From positions 186,001 to 250,000 of the forward strand of contig CAWJSI010000012.1 of assembly GCA_963845485.1 (NCBI GenBank): a stretch of DNA of 64,000 nucleotides. Reading direction: 5' to 3'. The notes beneath the pieces are model-generated. The model saw only the letters and a list, made by a program, of their open reading frames with translations. It was not told where the DNA came from and searched no databases. Source of the stretch: Bog-756 sp963845485 (GTDB taxonomy: Bacteria; Actinomycetota; Acidimicrobiia; Acidimicrobiales; RAAP-2). This document shows, in pieces, positions 52,145-61,163 of the stretch. The first letter of the stretch is position 1. Each line of letters starts with the position of its first letter. The position numbers and the translations under genes are program-made.

Positions 52145-53269
52145 GTGACCGCCAACACGGATCCCGGGGCGGGAGCGCCCGGAGCCGGGCAGCGGTCTCG
52201 CTCCTTCCAGGCCCAGTTCGAGGAGCAACAGCACCAGGCCTTCAACTGGAAGTCCCTGGTCAAGCGGCTCATCGTGGTGCTGATCGCCGGGGTGGCCCTC
52301 TACCTGGTCCTCCCCGACCTCCTCGACGTCTTCCACTCGTGGCCTCGCCTGGCCAAGTTGGACCTGTTGTGGTTCATCCCCGCGGTGCTGGCCGAGGGGG
52401 CCCACTTCGCCTGCACCTTCTCCCTGCAGCGAATCGCCCTGCGGACCAAAGCATGGTTCCCGGTGGTCACCGCCCAACTGGCCGGCAACTCCATCTCCCT
52501 CATCGTGCCGGGAGGAGCAGCCGCCGGGGCCGCCGTCCAGTTCCGCATGCTGGCCACGAGCGGCATGGACGCCACCGACGCCGTCGGGGGCCTCACGGCC
52601 TTTTCCTTCCTCGGGATCGCCGGACTCCTCGCCCTCCCGGTATTCGTGCTCCCCGTGGTGCTGTTCGGTTCGCCGGTGAGCCGGGGTCTGGTCGACGCCG
52701 CCGTCATCGGGGCCGTCGGCTTCTTCCTCTTCTGCGGCCTGGGGGCCCTGTTTATGACCATGGAGGCCCCGCTGCGTTGGGTGGGACGGGTGTTCCAGGC
52801 CGCCCGCAACCGGATCCTGCGCAAGCGGGAGCCCTTGTCCGGCCTGCCCGATCGTCTGATGGAGCAGCGGGACCTCATCCGTGGCGTGCTGGGCCAGCAG
52901 TGGTGGCAGGCCACGCTGCTCTCGGCCGGACGTCTGGCCTTCGACTACCTCTGTCTGCTCTTCTCGGTGCGGGCGGTGGGAGCGCACCCCCGCCCCTCGC
53001 TGATCCTGTTGGCCTATGCGGTGGCCGGCATCATCGGCTTGGTGCCCATCACCCCGGGCGGCCTCGGCATCGTCGAGGCCAGTCTCTCGGGGCTTCTCGT
53101 CCTGGCCGGGCTGGACGGGGCCCAGGCGGTGTTGGCCACCCTGGCCTACCGCCTGGCCTCGTACTGGCTCCCCCTCATGTCCGGACCCTTCGCCTATCTC
53201 GCCTTCAAGCGCCGATACCGGAACCCCCATGCGCCGCCGTCGGTGACAGCTGACGCCGCGCCGGTCTGA
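52145..53269 (+). CDS. Lysylphosphatidylglycerol synthase-type (UPF0104) membrane protein
   Basis: Starting at a GTG, the 374-residue protein has about eight helices and LPG_synthase_TM-like motifs: AQLAGNSISLIVPGGAAAGA, TAFSFLGIAGLLALPVFVLP and GIIGLVPITPGGLGIVEASL. The family includes lipid flippases and the membrane part of MprF, without the aminoacyl-transferase domain here. The role is probably in lipid or glycan handling; the substrate is unknown. The stop lies in a tandem repeat. Confidence 0.8.
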   Translation: MTANTDPGAGAPGAGQRSRSFQAQFEEQQHQAFNWKSLVKRLIVVLIAGVALYLVLPDLLDVFHSWPRLAKLDLLWFIPAVLAEGAHFACTFSLQRIALRTKAWFPVVTAQLAGNSISLIVPGGAAAGAAVQFRMLATSGMDATDAVGGLTAFSFLGIAGLLALPVFVLPVVLFGSPVSRGLVDAAVIGAVGFFLFCGLGALFMTMEAPLRWVGRVFQAARNRILRKREPLSGLPDRLMEQRDLIRGVLGQQWWQATLLSAGRLAFDYLCLLFSVRAVGAHPRPSLILLAYAVAGIIGLVPITPGGLGIVEASLSGLLVLAGLDGAQAVLATLAYRLASYWLPLMSGPFAYLAFKRRYRNPHAPPSVTADAAPV

Positions 53270-53355
53270 ACTGGCCCGGTCTGCACTGGGCTGGTCTGCA
53301 CTGGGCTGGTCTGCACTGGGCTGGTCTGCACTGGGCTGGTCTGACCTGGGCCATT
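53266..53355. repeat. 15-bp tandem repeat between convergent genes
   Basis: Four exact copies of CTGCACTGGGCTGGT at 53281-53340 are flanked by one degenerate copy on each side. The repeat covers the stop codon of the upstream gene and ends about 28 bp before the convergent thiolase stop. No function is visible. Confidence 0.9.
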
Positions 53356-53383
53356 GCTAACGACGCCGGTATGCCCGGCGGCT

Positions 53384-54988
53384 TCACGAGAGGTCGACGA
53401 GACCTCCTGGACGGAGGGTCCCCAATAGGCCGCACCCCTCCTCGGTGACCAGGACGGCCAGCTGTTCGGCGTCGATCACGGTGGCCCAGGCCCGGCGGCC
53501 CTCGGGGGTGCGACAAGCCACGACGGCCCGCTCGGGTGACCCGGTGCGACCGAAGGCCACCGAATAGGTCTCGACGGTTACCTCACCCTCGGCATCGGCG
53601 TCGGGCGAACACTGGGGGATGGCGTCCACCCCGGCCTGGGGGCTGGCCCAGGTGAAGCCGGCCGCCTCCTCCACGATGGTCCCGTCGGGAAGGGAAGGTG
53701 TAGCGAGGCGGCGCGCCTCGGGCGTCGGCGGCTCGGTGCCGTAGACGCCGACGCTGTGCTTGGTCAGGTACCACCCGAGGCCGGTGACGAGACCACGCGA
53801 TCCCGGCTCGGCACGGAGGGCAGCCACCATCGTGGCGACGGCGTGGGTCCCGTAGTTGTTGCCCGGACCGCCGGCGAAGGTCATGCCGCCGGTCACGGTG
53901 AGCGGACGGGAGGGATCCTCAGTCGGGAGTCCGAGTTCGCGGGCGGCGATCTGCACGACCGAGGGGAAGCACGAGTAGAGGTCGACCGGTCCGAGCTCGC
54001 CGACCACGGTGTCGGCTAGGGCCAGAGCCGAGGCGCCGGCCAGCCGGATGGCCGGTGAGGAGTGGAAGTCGAGCCGGTGCGAGAGGAACCAGTGGTCGTC
54101 GGCGTCGGCCCCGGACACCGGGAAGACCCACCGGTCCTCGCCGATGCCGGCCGACCTCGCGGTCGATGCCGAGCACATGAGCAACGCAGCCCCCTGGTCC
54201 ACCTGCATGTTGGCCGTGAGCAGCTTGGTGTAGGGGTAGGCGATCATCCGGTTGGTCTCGGTGGCCGTCGCCACCTCCTCGGCGGTCCGGACCTCGGGCA
54301 GCCAGGCGTAGGGGTTCGCCGCCGCCACCTCCGAGAACCCGGACCAGAGACGGCCGATCCGGTCCCGGTGCTCGTCGAGGGAGCGCCCGGCCTCGGCCCG
54401 CAGGGCATTCTCGAATAGTGGGAAGACGTGGATGGGGAGGTCGAGTCCCCGCTCCTCTTCGGCCTCGGTGGTGCCGCGCCGATCGTTTCCGAACACGGTG
54501 GGCCGGGTCGTGTCGGCCGGCTGGACGGTCCAGGGCAGCATCGGGCGGCTGGCGTCCCGCCGGTTGGCGGACTCCGTATAGACGCAGTCCGCCCCGACCA
54601 GCACGGCGGCGTCGAGCTCGCCGCGGCCGATGGCCAGGGCGGTGGCACTGACCATGCTCTGGGGGTTGTTGCCCCCGATGGTGGTGACCATCACCTCGTC
54701 GGGCTCGAGCCCCAGTGCCACGCAAACCAGCTGGCCCGGGTTCTCGTAGTGCCAGCTCAGCGGATCGGCCACCCGTACCGACTGGATACGACCCAGGAGC
54801 CGGCGGCCCCGTGGGGCCGCACCACCGGGGGCGGCGCCGTCGCAGTCCTCAACGGCTGCCCGCACCGCGTCGACCATGAGGCCGACCGGTTCGGGCCGGT
54901 CGGCCAGGGATCCGGCACCTTCGGATCCGGGCCGGTTGGTGACCTGACCGACGCCGACGATGACCGGCGTTCGGGGGTCGAGCGCCAT
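53384..54988 (-). CDS. Thiolase-like acetyl-CoA acetyltransferase family protein lacking the usual nucleophile
   Basis: The ATG at 54988 (MALDPRTPVIVG) gives 534 residues; a longer frame is not supported. GVGQVTNRP, VVTTIGGNNPQSMVSATALA-type and AVLVGADCVYTESANRRD are thiolase-fold segments. Where thiolases carry the CxSG nucleophile this protein has GGNNP, and the late CxG is replaced by LGWYLTKHSVGVYG; the His in YGTHAVATM is kept. Such actinobacterial homologues may use another chemistry or have structural roles. It is divergent from rpiB by 60 bp. Confidence 0.8.
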   Translation of the reverse strand: MALDPRTPVIVGVGQVTNRPGSEGAGSLADRPEPVGLMVDAVRAAVEDCDGAAPGGAAPRGRRLLGRIQSVRVADPLSWHYENPGQLVCVALGLEPDEVMVTTIGGNNPQSMVSATALAIGRGELDAAVLVGADCVYTESANRRDASRPMLPWTVQPADTTRPTVFGNDRRGTTEAEEERGLDLPIHVFPLFENALRAEAGRSLDEHRDRIGRLWSGFSEVAAANPYAWLPEVRTAEEVATATETNRMIAYPYTKLLTANMQVDQGAALLMCSASTARSAGIGEDRWVFPVSGADADDHWFLSHRLDFHSSPAIRLAGASALALADTVVGELGPVDLYSCFPSVVQIAARELGLPTEDPSRPLTVTGGMTFAGGPGNNYGTHAVATMVAALRAEPGSRGLVTGLGWYLTKHSVGVYGTEPPTPEARRLATPSLPDGTIVEEAAGFTWASPQAGVDAIPQCSPDADAEGEVTVETYSVAFGRTGSPERAVVACRTPEGRRAWATVIDAEQLAVLVTEEGCGLLGTLRPGGLVDLS

Positions 54989-55048
54989 GAGGCAGACGAG
55001 CGTACCCGGAGGCCCTCGGGGGTGATTCCCGCTCGGTACACTCGGGTG

Positions 55049-55540
55049 ATGCGGATCGCCCTGGGATCGGATCACGCCGGGTTCGAGCTCAAGTCCACCC
55101 TGGCCAAGCACCTGGCCGACGGTGGCCACCAGGTCATCGACCTCGGGACCGACTCGCCGGACGTGTCGGTCGACTACCCGACCTACGGGGCGGCCGTGGG
55201 CCGCGCCGTGGCCGACGGACGGGCCGACCGGGGGGTATGCGTCTGCGGCACGGGCATCGGCATCTCTATGGCCGCCAACAAGGTGCCCGGCATCCGGGCC
55301 GCCCTGGTCCACGACGTGACCACCGCCTCGCTGGCCCGCCGGCACAACGACGCCAACGTCATCTGCCTCGGTGGCCGGACCCTCGGCCCCGCCGAGGCGC
55401 TCGACGCCGTGGACACCTTCTTCTCCGCCACCTTCGAGGGTGGCCACCACCAGCCCCGACTGCTCGAGCTGGCCGCCCTGGACGCGGACCGCCCGACCGG
55501 CGGGCCCGACCAGCCCGAGAGGGCAGGAGTCCCATCATGA
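55049..55540 (+). CDS. rpiB: Ribose-5-phosphate isomerase B
   Basis: RpiB interconverts ribose 5-phosphate and ribulose 5-phosphate. The ATG at 55049 starts MRIALGSDHAGFELKST. RGVCVCGTGIGISMAANK contains the catalytic Cys region and ALVHDVTTASLARRHNDANV the phosphate-binding part. The C-terminal 20 residues are an extra Pro-rich tail. Its stop overlaps the glyA start (ATGA). Confidence 0.96.
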   Translation: MRIALGSDHAGFELKSTLAKHLADGGHQVIDLGTDSPDVSVDYPTYGAAVGRAVADGRADRGVCVCGTGIGISMAANKVPGIRAALVHDVTTASLARRHNDANVICLGGRTLGPAEALDAVDTFFSATFEGGHHQPRLLELAALDADRPTGGPDQPERAGVPS

Positions 55541-56841
55541 CCCGCAGGTTCGCCGCATCGCCCTTCGACGACTGGATGGCCGGCGACCCCGAGGTGGCCA
55601 CGCTGCTCGGGGACGAGGCCGAGCGGCAGTCGACGACCCTCCAGCTGATCGCCTCAGAGAACTTCGCCTCGCCGGCCGTGCTGGCCGCCACCGGCTCGAT
55701 CCTGACCAACAAATACTCCGAGGGCTACCCGGGTCGGCGCTACTACGGGGGGAACCAGATCATCGACCAGGTCGAGGACCTGGCCCGGGAGCGGCTGTGC
55801 GCCCTGTTCGGAGCGGAACACGCCAACGTCCAGCCCCACGCCGGCGCCAACGCCAACCTGGCCGTCTACCAGGCCCTCTTGGAGCCGGGCGACACCATCT
55901 TGGCCATGCGGCTCGACCACGGCGGCCACCTCACCCACGGATCGCCGGCCAGCATCACCTCCAAGGTCTGGCGGTTCGTCTCCTACGGGGTCTCGTCGGC
56001 TTCGGACGATGCCGACAAGCCCGGCGAGATCATCGACTTCGACCAGGTGGCCGACCTGGCCCGTCGGGAGCGGCCCGCCCTCATCGTGGCCGGCTCGACC
56101 GCCTACGCACGGATCATCGACCCCCTGCCGTTCCGCGAGATCGCCGACTCGGTCGGTGCACGGTTCATGTTCGACGCCGCCCACCCCGCCGGGCTCATCG
56201 CCGGTGGGGCGCACCCCTCACCGGTGGGTGTGGCCGACGTGGTCACCTTCACCACCCACAAGACCCTGCGCGGCCCGCGCGGCGGGGCCATCCTCTGCGG
56301 TGCCGACCTGGCCAAGGCCGTCGACAGTGCGGTCTTCCCGGGACTGCAGGGTGGCCCGCTGGAGCACGTGATCGCGGCCAAGGCTGTGGCCTTTGCCGAG
56401 GCCGCCCGCCCCGAGTTCCGCACCTACGCCCACCAGGTGGTGGTCAACGCCGCCGCCCTCGGGGCGTCGGTGGCCGACGAGGGGATCCGGCTCGTCTCGG
56501 GCGGCACCGAGAACCACCAGGTCCTCCTCGACCTGCGTACCTTCGACGCCGAGCTGACCGGCAAGGTGGCCCAGGAGGTCCTCGACCGGGCCGGTATCAC
56601 CTGCAACCGCAACACCATCCCCGACGACCCGAGGTCGCCGTTCATCACCTCGGGCCTGCGCCTCGGGTCGGCGGCCCAGACGACGGCGGGCATGGGAGCG
56701 GCGGAGTTCGGCACCATCGGTGCCCTCATCGCCCGGACCCTGCGCAGCCGCGAGGACGAAGCGGAGATCGGCCGCGTCCGTGCCGAGGTCCGCGAGCTGT
56801 GCGCCGCCTTCCCCCCGTATCCCACCCTGGGCGGGGCGTGA
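55537..56841 (+). CDS. glyA: Serine hydroxymethyltransferase
   Basis: GlyA moves a one-carbon unit from serine to tetrahydrofolate, giving glycine. The 434-residue protein has LQLIASENFASPAVLAATGS, NKYSEGYPGRRYYGGNQ, HANVQPHAGANANLAVYQAL, FDAAHPAGLIAGG (PLP contact) and the PLP lysine in TFTTHKTLRGPRGGAIL. It is intact and follows rpiB with overlap. Downstream is the WecA-like gene after 22 bp. Confidence 0.97.
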   Translation: MTRRFAASPFDDWMAGDPEVATLLGDEAERQSTTLQLIASENFASPAVLAATGSILTNKYSEGYPGRRYYGGNQIIDQVEDLARERLCALFGAEHANVQPHAGANANLAVYQALLEPGDTILAMRLDHGGHLTHGSPASITSKVWRFVSYGVSSASDDADKPGEIIDFDQVADLARRERPALIVAGSTAYARIIDPLPFREIADSVGARFMFDAAHPAGLIAGGAHPSPVGVADVVTFTTHKTLRGPRGGAILCGADLAKAVDSAVFPGLQGGPLEHVIAAKAVAFAEAARPEFRTYAHQVVVNAAALGASVADEGIRLVSGGTENHQVLLDLRTFDAELTGKVAQEVLDRAGITCNRNTIPDDPRSPFITSGLRLGSAAQTTAGMGAAEFGTIGALIARTLRSREDEAEIGRVRAEVRELCAAFPPYPTLGGA

Positions 56842-56863
56842 ATCCAGTCGGTCCGGTGCTCGC

Positions 56864-58201
56864 ATGAGCGCTGTCGTGCCACTCAACTGGTACGGCGTCA
56901 TCTTGGTGGTGGCCGCGCTGGCGGCCTGGATCCTCACCTTCCCGGCCCGGCGCCTGGCCGTCCAGATCGGCTACGTGGCCCAGCCCGACGAGCGGAAGGT
57001 CCACCAACGGGTGACCCCGTCGGCCGGCGGAGCCGCCATGTTCGTGGCCATGTTGGTGGCCTGGGCCGTGGCTGCGTCGATACCCGCCCTCGACCCGTTG
57101 TTCCGCGGGTCGTCCGAGCCCCTGGGGCTGATCCTCGGGGCGGCGGCGATCTTCGTGGTGGGGCTGATCGACGACTTCCGTGACATGTCGGCGCCGGCCA
57201 AGGTGGCCGGCGAGGTGTTGGCTGCCACCATCCTCTATTTCATGGGGGTGACCTGGTTCCAGTTCAAGATCCCCTTGGCCGGCCTGGTCCAGCTGTCCCC
57301 GGAGTGGACCCCGCTGCTCACCGCTCTGTGGGTCATCGCCATCACCAACGCCGTCAACCTGATCGACGGCCTGGACGGACTGGCCGCCGGGGTGGTGGCC
57401 ATCGCCTCGGGAGCCCTCGCCATCTACGGCCTGCACCTCCAGCACCTGGGCAACCTCCAAACCGACAACATCGGGCCGCTCATCGCCGTGATCACCTGTG
57501 GGATCTGCCTCGGCTTCCTGCCCCACAACTTCCACCCGGCCAAGATCTTCATGGGCGACGCCGGCGCCCTGCTGCTCGGCCTACTGATGGCGGCCTCCAC
57601 CATGCTCATCGGGGGACGGGTGTCGGGAAATGTGGGTGGCGTCGCCACCCACACTGGCCAGACCTACTTCTTCTTCCTTCCCCTGTTCATTCCCTTTTTC
57701 ATCCTCGGGGTGCCCATGGTGGACATGGCCTTCGCCTTCGTGCGCCGGACGGCCAACCGCACCGGCTTCGCCACGCCGGACAAGAACCACCTCCACCATC
57801 GGCTGCTCCGGTTGGGACACGGCCACCGGCGGAGCGTGCTCATCCTCTGGACGTGGACGCTCATCCTGTCCGGCTTCATCCTCTTCCCGCTCTACATCTC
57901 GAGCGTGAACGCCATCATCCCCTTCGGTGCCCTGGCCCTCGGGGTCATCCTCTATACGCTCTTCCACCCCTCGCTCCGGCGGGAGGCCGATCCGGGACCC
58001 GAGGCGGCGGTTCTCGATCCTCCCGGCGACTCGCCCGATCCCGAGCCGGTCACGGTTCCGGCCGGCGCCGCACCACCTCCCGTGGCGACCCCGCCCGACG
58101 AGCCGGTGGCCGCCGAACTCGTCCCGCCCCCGGCCAGCACCCCGGCGTCGGTGGCCCGCACGGTCTCGGGGACGGCCGCACGCGGTGCTGTCGAGCGGTA
58201 G
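56864..58201 (+). CDS. Undecaprenyl-phosphate N-acetylhexosamine-1-phosphate transferase (WecA/TagO type)
   Basis: The MraY/WecA-family membrane enzyme starts at ATG 56864. Motifs are PDERKVHQRVTPSAGGAAM, LGLILGAAAIFVVGLIDDFRD (DD), NAVNLIDGLDGLAAGVV (catalytic Asp), FHPAKIFMGDAGALLLG and FATPDKNHLHHRLLRLGH (HxHH). It starts lipid-linked synthesis of wall or exopolysaccharide. The C-terminal 80 residues are a Pro-rich tail. It may supply the polyprenyl sugar used by the glycan genes at 30-41 kb, although it lies outside that cluster. Confidence 0.92.
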   Translation: MSAVVPLNWYGVILVVAALAAWILTFPARRLAVQIGYVAQPDERKVHQRVTPSAGGAAMFVAMLVAWAVAASIPALDPLFRGSSEPLGLILGAAAIFVVGLIDDFRDMSAPAKVAGEVLAATILYFMGVTWFQFKIPLAGLVQLSPEWTPLLTALWVIAITNAVNLIDGLDGLAAGVVAIASGALAIYGLHLQHLGNLQTDNIGPLIAVITCGICLGFLPHNFHPAKIFMGDAGALLLGLLMAASTMLIGGRVSGNVGGVATHTGQTYFFFLPLFIPFFILGVPMVDMAFAFVRRTANRTGFATPDKNHLHHRLLRLGHGHRRSVLILWTWTLILSGFILFPLYISSVNAIIPFGALALGVILYTLFHPSLRREADPGPEAAVLDPPGDSPDPEPVTVPAGAAPPPVATPPDEPVAAELVPPPASTPASVARTVSGTAARGAVER

Positions 58202-58540
58202 GTCACCGGTCCTCGATGGCGGCACGCGCCGCCTCTGAGCAGGGCCGAGACCGTCGACAGCGAGGTGAGTCCGGACGGGATGAGCGTTGGGAACCACGCC
58301 GTTCAGATCCTTGGGGACGGGGGCCGGGGCGAACTGTAAACGGAGTGTTTCCTACGTTTTGCCGCCACGACCTCCGAGGTGCGATGATACTGACCGTGAT
58401 TTGCAGGCCGGTTGCCACCTCGGTGGGCATCGAGCGGGCCGGCCACTCGACTGGCTACGACAGCCGAACCACTGCGTGAATTCAGGAACGACTCGTGAAG
58501 CTCCCCACTCCCAGACACCCTGACGCGGCACGGCCCGACC
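58202..58540. other. Intergenic region before the ATP synthase operon
   Basis: This 339-bp region separates the WecA-like gene from atpZ. Frames in it are shadows. It should hold the atp promoter, but no convincing -35/-10 pair, hairpin with T-run, or repeat was found by eye. Confidence 0.35.
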
Positions 58541-58798
58541 ATGGACGACCCCACCCCCGCACCCGATGCCGATCCGGGGCCGTCTCCGGCCGAGTCGGAG
58601 CGGACCACGCTGGCCGGCGCGGCCGAGTTCCTGACTCTGGGGCTCACGGTGGCGGTGGCACTGGTGGGCCTGGCTGCGCTGGGCTATCTGGTCGACCGCT
58701 GGCTCGGCACCAGCCCCTGGTTCACGCTGGTGGGCCTGGCGCTCGGCATCGCCGCCGCCGTGCTCATCACCGTCTCGCGCGTGCGGCGTCTGCTGTGA
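58541..58798 (+). CDS. atpZ: AtpZ/AtpI-like small membrane protein
   Basis: This 85-residue protein has an acidic Pro-rich N-terminus and two helices (FLTLGLTVAVALVGLAALGYL and FTLVGLALGIAAAVLITVS) with the conserved YLVDRWLGTSPWFTLVG turn of the AtpZ/AtpI family. It is thought to help assemble the c-ring or take up divalent ions in relatives. It begins the atp operon. Confidence 0.75.
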   Translation: MDDPTPAPDADPGPSPAESERTTLAGAAEFLTLGLTVAVALVGLAALGYLVDRWLGTSPWFTLVGLALGIAAAVLITVSRVRRLL

Positions 58799-58861
58799 AG
58801 GTGCCGACCCACGTAGCCCCCGAAGCGACTGCCCCGACCCGGATGGGGGCATAGCCGGATC

Positions 58862-59359
58862 ATGTTCGCCCACTTCGAACTGCCCAACGTCCCCGACGTG
58901 GCCAAACGCACCGTGGCCTCCGTCCTCGTCATCGGGGTGGCTGCCCTCGTGGCCTGTGTGTCCTTCGACAAGCCCCTGCTCGGCCTCGGCGCCTGCATCG
59001 GGCTCGGCCTCGGCACCCTCAACTTCCGGATGATCGGCCGCTCGGTCGAGAAGGTCAGCGTCAGCGGGGTGGAGAACAAGCGGCGTCCCCTGGCCATCAA
59101 CACCTTCGGGCGCTTGGCCATCATCACCGTGGTGACGCTCGGGCTCATGACCTTCTCCCACCAGCTGGGCTTTGGGATCCTGGCCGGCCTGGCCGTGTTC
59201 CAGGTCATCCTCATCGCCAACGTGGCCCGCTCCATGGCCAAGTCGGGACCCATGCCCACCATGGACGACGTGATCAACGCCAGTGTGATCGACGACAACA
59301 TCGCCCCTACCCCGCCGCCGACCCTCGGGTCGGGCGACGACACGAGAGGCGGTGCCTGA
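58862..59359 (+). CDS. atpI: ATP synthase subunit I-like protein
   Basis: This 165-residue membrane protein has four helices (VASVLVIGVAALVACVSF, LLGLGACIGLGLGTLNF, LAIITVVTLGLMTF, LAGLAVFQVILIAN). Position between atpZ and atpB and the overall pattern fit the ATP synthase I family (Pfam ATP-synt_I). The tail is acidic and Pro-rich. Its stop overlaps the start region of atpB. Confidence 0.7.
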   Translation: MFAHFELPNVPDVAKRTVASVLVIGVAALVACVSFDKPLLGLGACIGLGLGTLNFRMIGRSVEKVSVSGVENKRRPLAINTFGRLAIITVVTLGLMTFSHQLGFGILAGLAVFQVILIANVARSMAKSGPMPTMDDVINASVIDDNIAPTPPPTLGSGDDTRGGA

Positions 59360-60185
59360 GCCCATGGGACTCCTAGGCGGTCACCTCCCCATCACCCCGA
59401 TGCTCGGGATCGACATAACCCCGGGCATCCACCCCCAGGTCAAGCTGGGCCCGCTGACCATCGACGTCGACATCGTCTGGGCCACGCTGGTGGCAGCCAT
59501 CATCGTCATCACCATGGGCCTGATCCTGCGCAAGAAGGCCACCAACGGTGTGCCCAACAAGTTCCAGCTCCTCTGGGAGCTGGCCGTCGGTGCCGTCCAG
59601 AAGCAGGTCGACGACACCATCGGCCCCCGCGGGGCCAACGTGGTGCCGCTCGCCCTGACCCTGTTCGTCTTCATCTTCACCTGCAACCTGTTCGAGGTAC
59701 TGAGCATCGGGAGCCCCTACGACTGGCTGCCCGCCCCGACCTCGGACATCAACCTGCCGCTGGCCATGGCGCTCACCGTGATCGTGTTGGTCCACCGGGC
59801 CGCCATCAAGAACCGGGGCGTCAGCGGGTACTTCAAGCACTACTTCACCCGGCCGTTCCCTCCCAAGCTGTTCCTGGTCAACGCGTTCATGAACGGCGTG
59901 GAGGAGTTGGTCAAGCCGGTCACTTTGACCCTCCGTCTGTTCGGCAACCTGTTCGCCGGCGGGCTCATGCTCTCGTTGCTGGCCTCCCTCGTCATCTGGA
60001 AGCTCGGGCCCGCACCCATCGGGGCGGTCCTGTCGGTGCCCTTCACCGTGGTCTGGAAGCTCTTCGACATGGCCATCGGTGCCATCCAGGCCTTCATCTT
60101 CGCCCTCTTGACCATCCTGTACTTCGACACGGCCATGGCTCCCGACGAGGAGCACGCCAAAGACGGCGACTACATCGACGGCTGA
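59352..60185 (+). CDS. atpB: ATP synthase F0 subunit a
   Basis: Subunit a forms the proton half-channels. The start may be a GTG at 59352 or ATG at 59364. Motifs are VVPLALTLFVFIFTCNLFEV and the essential Arg in VTLTLRLFGNLFAGGLMLSL, then KLFDMAIGAIQAFIFALLTI. At about 275 residues it has normal length. It is in the usual order atpB-E-F-H-A-G. Confidence 0.95.
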   Translation: MPEPMGLLGGHLPITPMLGIDITPGIHPQVKLGPLTIDVDIVWATLVAAIIVITMGLILRKKATNGVPNKFQLLWELAVGAVQKQVDDTIGPRGANVVPLALTLFVFIFTCNLFEVLSIGSPYDWLPAPTSDINLPLAMALTVIVLVHRAAIKNRGVSGYFKHYFTRPFPPKLFLVNAFMNGVEELVKPVTLTLRLFGNLFAGGLMLSLLASLVIWKLGPAPIGAVLSVPFTVVWKLFDMAIGAIQAFIFALLTILYFDTAMAPDEEHAKDGDYIDG

Positions 60186-60245
60186 GCGGCCGACGAACCT
60201 CAACGACAACGATCTAGACAACCCCACAACAAGGAGAAGGAACAA

Positions 60246-60509
60246 ATGGCAGACAGCACCTCGATGGAGAGTGCGGTAAAGATCGCCGGCGCCATGGTCG
60301 GCGCCGGACTGGCACTGGGCGGCGGCGCCGTCGGCGCATCCATCGGTGACGGCCTGGCCGGTAGCCAGACGATCGCCGGTATCGCCCGCCAGCCCGAGGC
60401 CCAGGGTCGTCTGACCACGATCATGTTCCTCACCGTGGGCCTCTGCGAAGCCGCCTACTTCATCAACCTGGTCTTCGCCGCCCTCTTCGTCTTCTCCCTG
60501 GGCAAGTAG
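60246..60509 (+). CDS. atpE: ATP synthase F0 subunit c
   Basis: This 87-residue hairpin protein has a strong AAGGAGAAGGA site. The conserved polar loop is ARQPEAQGR. The ion-binding carboxylate is Glu in TVGLCEAAYFINLVFAA. The first helix (MVGAGLALGGGAVGASIGDG) is Gly-rich. The binding site lacks the extra Gln/Ser pattern of Na+-type rings, so proton coupling is likely. Confidence 0.95.
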   Translation: MADSTSMESAVKIAGAMVGAGLALGGGAVGASIGDGLAGSQTIAGIARQPEAQGRLTTIMFLTVGLCEAAYFINLVFAALFVFSLGK

Positions 60510-60608
60510 GACCGCGGTGGCGCCGGCCGGCCGACCCCCGAGGGCGGCACCCGTGAACGGGTGCGGCCGCGGGATGACCCTCCGGAGCCTCCACCCGAGC
60601 GAACAAGG

Positions 60609-61163
60609 ATGACCAACGTGACGTTTGCCACCAGCAACTTCCTCGTCCCTAACGGGACCTTCATCGTCGTACTCCTGGCCTTCTTGGTGGTGGTGTGGGT
60701 CATCGGCAAGAAGGTCCTGCCCGTGCTCAACAAGGCCCTGACCGAGCGTCAGGACCAGATCCGGGGCGAGCTCGAAGCGGCCGACAAGGCCAAGTCCGAT
60801 GCCGAGGAGGCCGACGTCGAGCGGCGGGCCGCCCTCGAGCAGGCCAGGGCCCAGGCCCGCGAGATCGTGACGCAGGCCAACACCACCGCCGAGCGCACCG
60901 TGTCCCAGGCCGAGGAGCGGGCCAACGAGGCCGCGGCGCGCATCATGGCCTCGGCCGACGCCGAGGTGGCCACGGCCCGCCAGGCCGCCGTCGAGGAGGT
61001 GACCGCCCGGGTGGGCGAGATCGTCCTGGCCGCGGCGGAGCGGGTCATCGGTCGCGAGATCCAGGCCGCCGACCACCAGGACCTCATCGACGAGGCCATC
61101 GCCGCCGTCCGGTCCGAGAGCTCGAGCGGCGCCGCCGCCGGAGCTGCCGGAGGCGGTCGGTGA
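60609..61163 (+). CDS. atpF: ATP synthase F0 subunit b
   Basis: The ATG at 60609 (MTNVTFATSNFLVPN) follows AAGGA; an upstream in-frame start gives a Pro/Arg extension that is unlikely. One helix (FIVVLLAFLVVVWVIGKKVL) and a long Ala/Glu/Arg coiled coil form the peripheral stalk. The C-terminus is a Ser/Gly/Ala tail. Its stop overlaps atpH (GTGA); subunits b and delta are separate here, unlike the b-delta fusion of mycobacteria. Confidence 0.94.
   Translation: MTNVTFATSNFLVPNGTFIVVLLAFLVVVWVIGKKVLPVLNKALTERQDQIRGELEAADKAKSDAEEADVERRAALEQARAQAREIVTQANTTAERTVSQAEERANEAAARIMASADAEVATARQAAVEEVTARVGEIVLAAAERVIGREIQAADHQDLIDEAIAAVRSESSSGAAAGAAGGGR

Noticed and set aside
59373..61076. Minus-strand frame of 567 codons opposite atpB-E-F
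   Set aside because: Shadow of the ATP synthase genes; no plausible composition.
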